From Dermacentor variabilis (lineage: Eukaryota; Arthropoda; Arachnida; Ixodida; Ixodidae): a stretch of 64,000 nt of DNA. The position numbers and the translations under genes are program-made. A model generated the notes under the pieces. The model made no database searches. It was not told the DNA's origin and saw nothing but the letters and a program-made list of their open reading frames with translations. Of the stretch, positions 57,775 to 64,000 are shown piece by piece. Where the stretch lies: contig NC_134571.1 in NCBI RefSeq assembly GCF_050947875.1, forward strand, positions 225,442,024 to 225,506,023, given 5' to 3'. Position 1 is the first letter of the stretch, and each line of letters starts with the position of its first letter.

Positions 57775-60700
57775 GAATGCAACAATTCACGTGCTGTCAA
57801 CGATCAGGCGACTTTACTACAGCAAATTATGCGCTGTGAGTGACCAGGTCAGAGGAATACAGCAAGTTACGCACTCTGGGTGAACAGGCCACATGACTGC
57901 AGCAAGTTACGCGCTGTGAGTGATCAGGCGACAGAAATGCATCAACTTGTGCGCTGTGAGTGACCAGGCGACAGGAATGCACCAAATTACGCACTGTCAG
58001 TGAGCAGGCGACAGGAATGCAGCAAGGTACGCACTGTGGGCAACCAGGCGACAGGTCCCCAGTTGGTTACGTGCTGTGAGTGCCCAGGCAACAAGAATGC
58101 AGCAAGGTAAGCGGTGTGAACAACCAGGTGACAAGACTGCAGCAGGTTACGTGCTCTGAGTGCCCAGGTGACAGGGCTGTAGCAATGTAGCTGCTGTTAG
58201 TGCCGAGGTGACCGGAATGCAACAAGTTAGGCACTTTGAGTTACTTGGCGATAGTATTGAAGCAAGTTACACGCTCTCAGTGGCCAGGCGACTGGAACGC
58301 AGCTTGTTACGCGCTATGACTGACTACATGACAGGAATGCAGCGTGTTACGAGCTGTGCGTGACCTGGCGACCGGAATGCAGCAAATTACGCACTGAGAG
58401 CTACCAAGGAATACAATTGCAGAAAGTTACGCTCTGTGAGTAACAACGCGACAGGGTTGCAGCAAGTTATGCATTGTGAGTGACCAGCAGCAGAATTGCA
58501 GCAAGTGACCTGCTGTGAGTGACCAGCCGACAGCAGTGGAATAGGTGTCATGCTGTGAGTGTCCAGACGACCAGAATGCAGAGAGTTATGTGCTCTTAGT
58601 GACCAGGAGACAGGATTGCAGCAAGTTACGAGCGGTGAGCAACCAGGAAACAGGACTACAGCAAGTTACGCACTGTGGGTGACCAAGCAACATGACTGCG
58701 GCAAGTTACGGGTTTTGAGTGACGAGGCGACAGGACTGTAGCGAGGTACGTGCTTTCAGCGATCAGGCGACTGGATTGTAGCTGTTACGTACTGTCAGCG
58801 ATCATGCGACTGGATTGCAGCAAGTTACGAGCGGTGAGCAACCAGGCGACAAGACTAAAGCAAGTTGCGCACTCTGAGAGAATAGGCGACAGAAATGCAG
58901 TAATTTACGCGTTGTGAGTGACCTGGCGAGAGGAATGCAGCAGGTTACTGTGGCCGACCAGGCGACAGGAATGCAGCAAATTAGGCGCCGCGATTGACCA
59001 GGCGACTGGAACGCAGCAACTCACGCGCTGTGAGCGACTACGTGACAGGAATGCAGCACGTTACGCACTGTGAGTGATCTGGCGACAGGAATGCACCAAA
59101 TTGTGCGCGGAAACTTACCAGTGGAATAGGATTGCAGCAAGTTACGCACCGTGAGTAACAACAGGACAGGATTGGAGTAAGTTGTGCACTGAGTGACCAG
59201 CAATAGGATTGCAGCAAGTAACTTGCTGTGAGCGATCACGTGATAGGAGTGCAATAAGTTTCATGCTGTGAGTGTCGAGGTGACCAGAGTGCAGAAAGTT
59301 ATGTGCTGTGAGTGACCAGGCGCCAGGTTTGCTGCAAGGTAAGCGCTGTGTGTGACCAGGTAACAGGAATTCAGCACATTACGCACTGTGGGTAATCAGG
59401 GGACGGCATTGCAGCAAGTTACGCAATGTGAGTGAGAGGGGACAGGATTGCAGCCATTTGCGCACTGTGAGAGACCAGGCAAAAGGACTGCAGCAAGTAG
59501 CGTGCTGTGAGTGACCAGACGGAGAGAATGCAGCAATTTATGCCGTCTGAGGGCCCAGGCAACAGGAAATTAGGAATGTGCGCACTATGAGGGACCAGGT
59601 GGCAGGAATGCCGGAAATTACACGCTGTGAGTGGCCAGGCGATACGAATTCCGCATGTTGCGCGCAGTGATGGCCCAGGCGAAAAGAATGCAACAAGTTG
59701 AGTGATTAGTCGAAAGGAATGCAGCAAGTTACGAGATGTAAGTGCCCAAGGGACAGGAATGCAGCAGCTCTTGTGCTGTGAGGGCCCAGGGGACAGGAGT
59801 GCAGCATGTTAGTTGCTCTAAGTGACCAGGCGACAGGACTGAAGCAAGTTACGTCGTGTCTGCATCTGTCGACTAGAATGCAGCAAGTTATGCGCTGTGT
59901 GTGAATAGGCGACAGGAATGCAGCCAGTTAAATGCTTTCAGTAATCAGGCGACTTTATTACAGCAAGTTATGCGCTGTGAGTTACTAGGTGAGAAGAATA
60001 CAGCAAGTTACACTACGGGATTGACTTGGTGACAAGATTGCCAGAAGTTACGCACTCTGAGTGACCATGCCACATGACTGCAGTATTTTGCGTGTTGTGA
60101 TTGACCAGACGACAGGAATGCAGCAAGGCACGCGCTGTGAGCAACCAGGCTACAGGAATCCAGCAAATTACGCGTTTAGAGTTACCGGGAATAGGATTGC
60201 ATCAAGTTACCGACTGTGAGCGACTATGGGACAGGACTGCAGCAAGTTAAGAGACGTGAGCGCCCAATTGACGGGGACTCGGCAACTATTGTGCTGTGAG
60301 TGCCCAGGTGACAGGAATGCAGGAGGTTAGGTGCTCTGAATGACCAGGCGACAGGAATACAGCAAGTTGCGCATTGTGAGCAACCTGGTGACAGGACTGA
60401 AGCAAGTTACATGCTGTCTGTATCAGACGACTGGAATGCAGCAGGTAACGCGTGGTTGGTTACCAGGCGACAGGAATGGAGCACGTTACGTGCTGTCATC
60501 GATTAGGCGACTGGATTGCAGGAAGTAGTGCATTCTGGGTGACCAGGCGTCTGGAATGCCGCAAGTTACTTGCTGTACGCGATTGGGCGACTGGAAGGCA
60601 GCAAGTTACGTACCGTGAGTGACTAGGCGACCGGAATGCACCAAATTACGGACTGTGAGTGACAAGGCGACAAGAATGCAGTAAAGTGTGCGCAGTGAGC

Positions 60701-62163
60701 AACCAGGTTGCAGGACTGCAGGAGGTTACGTACTATGACTGCCTTCCTGACAGGATTGCAAGAAGTTACGCACTGTGATTGAGCAGGCGACGGGCATTCA
60801 GCAAGTTACACACTGTGGTCGACCAGGCGACAGGAATGTAGCAAATTACGTGCGGTGAGTGACCAGGCGACAGTACTGGAGCTAGTTGGGCACTGTGAGT
60901 GACCTGGCGGCAAAAGTAAGCTCTGTGCTCCGGGTGACCAGGCGACTGGAAGGCAGCATATTACGCGCTGTGACTACGCGACAGAAATGGAGCGTGTTGC
61001 GCACTGTGAGTGACCTGGCGGCAGAAATACAGCAAATCACGTGCTGAGAGGTACCAGGCAATAGGATTGCAGAACGTTACGCACTGTGAGTGACAACGGG
61101 ACATGATTGCAGCAAGTTACACACTGTGAGTGACCAGGCAACAGGGTTGCAGCAAGTATCTCGCTGTGAGGGAACAGGTGACAGGAATGCAACGAGTTTC
61201 ATGCTGTGAGTTTCCAGGCGACCGGAATGCCGTAAGTTATGTGCTGTGAGTGACCAGGAGGCAGGATTGGAGCAAGTTACGCGCTGTGAGTGAGCGAGCG
61301 ACAGGATTGAAGGAAGTTACGAGCTCTGAGTGACCAGGCGACAAGATTGCAGCATGTTATGTACAATCAGGGATCAGGCTACTGGATTGCAGCAAGTTAC
61401 ACGCTGTAAGCTACCATGCGACAGGACTGCAGCATGTTACGTGATGTGAGTGACCTGGCGACAGGAATGCAGCAAATACGCGCTGAGAGTTACCAGGATA
61501 TATTATTGCAGCAAGTTACGCACTGTGAGTGATCAGGCAACAGGACTGCAGCGAGTAATTTGCTGTGAGTGACAGGCGATAGGAATGCAACGAGTTTCAT
61601 GCTGTGAGTTTACAGGCGACCGGAATGCAGCAAGGTATGTGCTGTGAGTGACCAGGAGACAGGATTGCAGCAAGTTATACAATGTCTTTGACAGGGCAAG
61701 ATGACTGCAGCAAGTTAAGTGCTGTGAGTGGCAAGGTAATATGAATGCAGCAAATTACATGCTGTCAGCGATCAGGTGACTAAATTGCAGCAAGGTACGT
61801 GCATGCAGGGATCAGGCTACTGGATTGCAGCAAGTTACACGCTGTAGGCTACCATGCGACAGGACTGCAGCATGTTGCGTGATGTGAGTGCCCAGGTGAC
61901 AGGACTTTAGCAAGATACGTACTTTCAGCGATCAGGCGACTGCATTGCAACTGTTACGTACTGTCAGCGATAACGCGACTGGATTGCAGCAAGCTACCCG
62001 CTGCGTGTGACCAGACGACAGGATTTCAGCAAGTTACGAGCGGTGAGCAACCAGGCGAAAGGACTATGAAAGAATAGGCGACAGAAATGCAGCAAATTAC
62101 GTGCTGTGAGTGACCTGGCGACAGGAATCAAGCAAATTAGGTGTTGTGATTAACCACGCGACA

Positions 62164-62280
62164 GAAAACAGCCGGTTACCACTTACAGGCCCTGTCGGCG
62201 GACGTGGAACGTCCTTTTTGCCGCAGGCGTCACGAGAACGCGATCTTTTTGGGCCAGTCTTTGTTGGCTTCTTAGGATAC
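62164..62280. other. Foreign island in the minisatellite
   Basis: About 115 bp that do not fit the 40-bp unit: it runs from AAAACAGCCGGTTACCACTT to GTTGGCTTCTTAGGA and includes GGCGGACGTGGAACGTCC (a partial palindrome). No clear target duplication or terminal repeat. Origin unknown. Confidence 0.5.
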
Positions 62281-62653
62281 GTGACAAGAATGCACCCTGT
62301 TACGTAGTGTGAGTGACCGGGCGGCAAGAATGCACCAAATTACGCGCTGAAAGTTAATAGGGAATAGGATTGCAGCATGTTACGCACTGTGAGTGACAAC
62401 GGGACAGGATTTGGGTAAGTTATGCACAGTGAGTGACCAGCAACAGGTTTGCAGCAAGTACCTTGCTATGAGTGACCACGCGATAGGAGTGCAATAAGCT
62501 TCATGCTATGAGTGTCCAGGCGACCGGAATGCAGCAAGTTACGTGCTTTGAGTGACCAGGCGCCAGGATTGCACCAAGTTACTCGCGGTGTGTGACCAGG
62601 CAACAGGAATTCAGCAAATTACGCACTGTCAGTAATCATGGGACGGCAGTGCA

Positions 62654-62753
62654 GTTTTTGTTTTATTTTCGTTAATACGCATAGCAGTTGCTGCTGACCA
62701 TCTACCTAGCGTTTTCATTGTGTGATTACAAGTTCTTATAAGCGCGTGAATAT
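62654..62753. other. Short unique spacer between minisatellite and gypsy element
   Basis: 100 bp starting TTTTTGTTTTATTTTCG. No feature recognised. Confidence 0.5.
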
Positions 62754-63173
62754 TGTCAGATGGTGGTGACGTTGAAGAACACAGTAGCAAATACTTTGAA
62801 AGACAAAACTAACTTTTATTGGGTGAACCTATGCCCACAAAAACAGGCTACACTTATAGCACAACGATAGCGGCGAACACGGTCGGCGATTGTCGAAAAT
62901 CTGATCAGCGGGTCAAGTGCATCGCCTTTTATACAGCAGTCATCGAATGTTCCAGGCTAATCGTTGGGACCCGCATGCCTTCCACAAAGTTCTGCAACCT
63001 ACGAGTCATACGACGAAATCAGATAACACAAGGTTCGGCGACAACAGACAGCGGATAGAAGCATCGATAACATTCCAGAAACTTCGGATGCATGCAGACG
63101 CTTCCCGCGCTGTGCGATAACATTTGTTAGGCGGCGAAACGTGATCGCCCGTTAAATATAAGTATACTTGTCA
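62754..63173 (-). repeat. 3' LTR of the minus-strand gypsy element
   Basis: About 420 bp. On the minus strand it starts TGACAAGTATAC and ends CACCATCTGACA. TATAAAA (plus-strand TTTTATA at 62927-62933) and AATAAA (plus-strand TTTATT at 62815-62820) sit in the same relative positions as in the LTRs at 27807 and 33320. Confidence 0.85.
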
Positions 63174-63317
63174 ATGCCCCCCTCTTAAAAAGCATCGACC
63201 CGATGCTGCAAACAAACGAAAGTAATAAAAGAAAAGCACTCCTAGCAAAGAAAACAACAAAATAAGGAAGTTCGTCAGCGTCCGTAAAAGGCTTTAAGAC
63301 GCACCGCGTGGACCACT

Positions 63318-64000
63318 TCATGAAGATCGTGCGTGGCGTCGCTGTGAATGCGAAATGCCGTCTGGCACGACCTCATAGTCCAGTGCGCCAATACGTCGGA
63401 TGACTTTGTAGGGTCCGAAATAACGTCGCAGTAGTTTTTCACTGAGTCCTCGTAGGCGTATCGGGGTCCACACCCAAGCACGGTCGCCGGGCTGGTACCC
63501 GACGAAGCGTCGTCGAAGGTTGTAGTGTCGGCTGTCGGTCCTCTGCTGGTTCTTGATCCGCAGGCGGGCGAGCTGTCGGGCTTCTTCGGCGCGCTGGAGG
63601 TAGGTTGCGACGTCAAGGTTCTCCTCGTCAGTGACGTGCAGCAGCATGGCGTCGAGCGTCGTCGACGGGTTCTTGCCGTAGACCAGCTTGAACGGCGTGA
63701 TCTGTGTTGTTTCTTGCACCGCCGTGGTGTAAGCGAATGTTACGTACGGCAGGACGGCATCGCAGGTCTTGTGTTCGACGTCGACGTACATCGCTAGCAT
63801 GTCGGCGAGGGTCTTATTCAGCCGCTCCGTAAGACCATTCGTCTGCGGGTGGTAGGCTGTTGTCCTCCTGTGCCTTGTCTGACTGTATTTCAGAATGGCT
63901 TGGATGAGCTCCGCTGTAAAGGCCGTTCCTCTGTCGGTGATGAGGACTTCTGGGGCGCCATGTCTCAGCAGGATGTTTTCGACAAAGAATTTCGCCACTT
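63318..64000 (-). CDS. Integrase C-terminal part, gypsy element (partial, enters from the right edge)
   Basis: Open on the minus strand from the window edge to a stop near 63318. It carries the core from FFVENILLRHGAPEV through LITDRGTAF (Asp) and the GLTERLNKTLADMLAMYVDV segment (Glu, D,35,E spacing), then FAYTTAVQETTQITPFKLVY, a coiled QRAEEARQLARLRIKNQQRT region and the C-terminal GYQPGDRAWVWTPIRLRG and YFGPYKVIRRIGALDYEV. This copy keeps the normal HPQTNG sequence and is open throughout the visible part, unlike the copy at 31957-33157. Near 63380-63320 the end appears frameshifted relative to VVHAVRLKAF in the neighbouring frame, so the very C-terminus may be altered. Confidence 0.85.
   Translation of the reverse strand, partial: VAKFFVENILLRHGAPEVLITDRGTAFTAELIQAILKYSQTRHRRTTAYHPQTNGLTERLNKTLADMLAMYVDVEHKTCDAVLPYVTFAYTTAVQETTQITPFKLVYGKNPSTTLDAMLLHVTDEENLDVATYLQRAEEARQLARLRIKNQQRTDSRHYNLRRRFVGYQPGDRAWVWTPIRLRGLSEKLLRRYFGPYKVIRRIGALDYEVVPDGISHSQRRHARSS

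Larger units (their letters stand above)
46788..62653. repeat. Minisatellite array, unit about 40 bp
   Basis: About 15.9 kb of head-to-tail units close to CAGGAATGCAGCAAGTTACG CGCTGTGAGTGACCAGGCGA (two halves of a 40-bp consensus). Units vary by 10-25 percent, with small indels (39-42 bp). All units run in the same direction. Recurrent unit combinations (for example a GACAACGGGACAGGATTGGAGTAAG unit followed by a CAACAGGATTGCAGCAAGTAACTTGCT unit) reappear near 46815, 48155, 52060, 55960, 59160 and 62395, an older higher-order pattern with 1.3-3.9 kb spacing. Open frames of 60-113 codons are by-products. Confidence 0.95.
62754..64000 (-). mobile_element. Ty3/gypsy retrotransposon of the second family, 3' part on minus strand
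   Basis: Reads leftward: integrase (to 63318), a short 3' region, a polypurine tract (reverse complement of CCCCCCTCTTAAAAAG at about 63177-63192) and the 3' LTR (63173-62754). The rest lies beyond the window. The integrase and LTR resemble those of the element at 27807-33735 closely enough to call the same family. Confidence 0.9.

Noticed and set aside
46951..62307. Open frames of 60-113 codons in the minisatellite
   Set aside because: They are found on both strands and in all frames with the repeat period; no homology-like motifs.
46788..62653. Regular 40-bp repeats as a possible CRISPR array
   Set aside because: Whole units are similar to each other with no unique spacers between invariant repeats, and the setting is eukaryotic.
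1..64000. tRNA or rRNA genes and single-copy host genes
   Set aside because: I looked for cloverleaf-like A and B boxes, rRNA-like conserved blocks and non-transposon coding regions and found none that I could support by eye.

Overview
The window is repeat-dense eukaryotic DNA with no single-copy host gene that I can recognise. The retrotransposon families, the CCHC/APE/RNase H LINE, the THAP-bearing TTAA transposon and the intron signals fit an arthropod. A tick (Ixodida) is my best guess, but it rests on the look of the elements and not on a diagnostic gene.

Layout. A tandem satellite with a monomer of about 252 bp fills 1-9192 and reappears at 10731-12962, 33736-34140, 38122-39682 and 45655-46787. 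In three cases the monomer is cut and resumes at the same phase on the other side of an insertion, so these blocks are largely one ancestral array of about 14.5 kb interrupted by transposons. The insertions are: (1) a 1.5-kb element with imperfect terminal inverted repeats (9193-10730); (2) LINE copy A (5' UTR at 12963-13478, coding part at 25798-27806), itself split by two LTR retrotransposons; (3) inside LINE A, a three-LTR compound Ty3/gypsy-type element (13479-25797; LTR-internal-LTR-internal-LTR) bounded by the 5-bp target duplication TACTT; (4) a second gypsy family (27807-33735) that cuts the LINE A endonuclease and is fused at its 3' end directly to satellite; (5) a 3.98-kb TTAA-flanked DNA transposon (34141-38121) carrying two THAP-domain genes in opposite directions; (6) a full-length but degenerate LINE copy B (39683-45654) with a 12-13 bp target duplication.

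From 46788 to 62653 the DNA is an unrelated minisatellite with a unit of about 40 bp. It contains two near-identical 3.9-kb higher-order copies (48210-52112 and 52113-56016), a 116-bp retroposon tail (47888-48003), a 160-bp fold-back insertion (57615-57774) and a short foreign island (about 62164-62280). The window ends with the 3' LTR and integrase of a third gypsy element on the minus strand (62754-64000), of the same family as the one at 27807.

The most interesting item is the compound element. Its pol order is protease-integrase-reverse transcriptase-RNase H, with integrase before RT as in copia, while the sequence motifs are gypsy-like. This order is best known from Gmr1-type elements. 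The two internal regions are nearly identical (I found 4 substitutions and 2 indels in 4.9 kb), whereas the outer LTRs differ by about ten changes. The middle LTR looks like a hybrid of the outer two, as unequal LTR-LTR crossing-over would produce. All coding elements here carry inactivating lesions.
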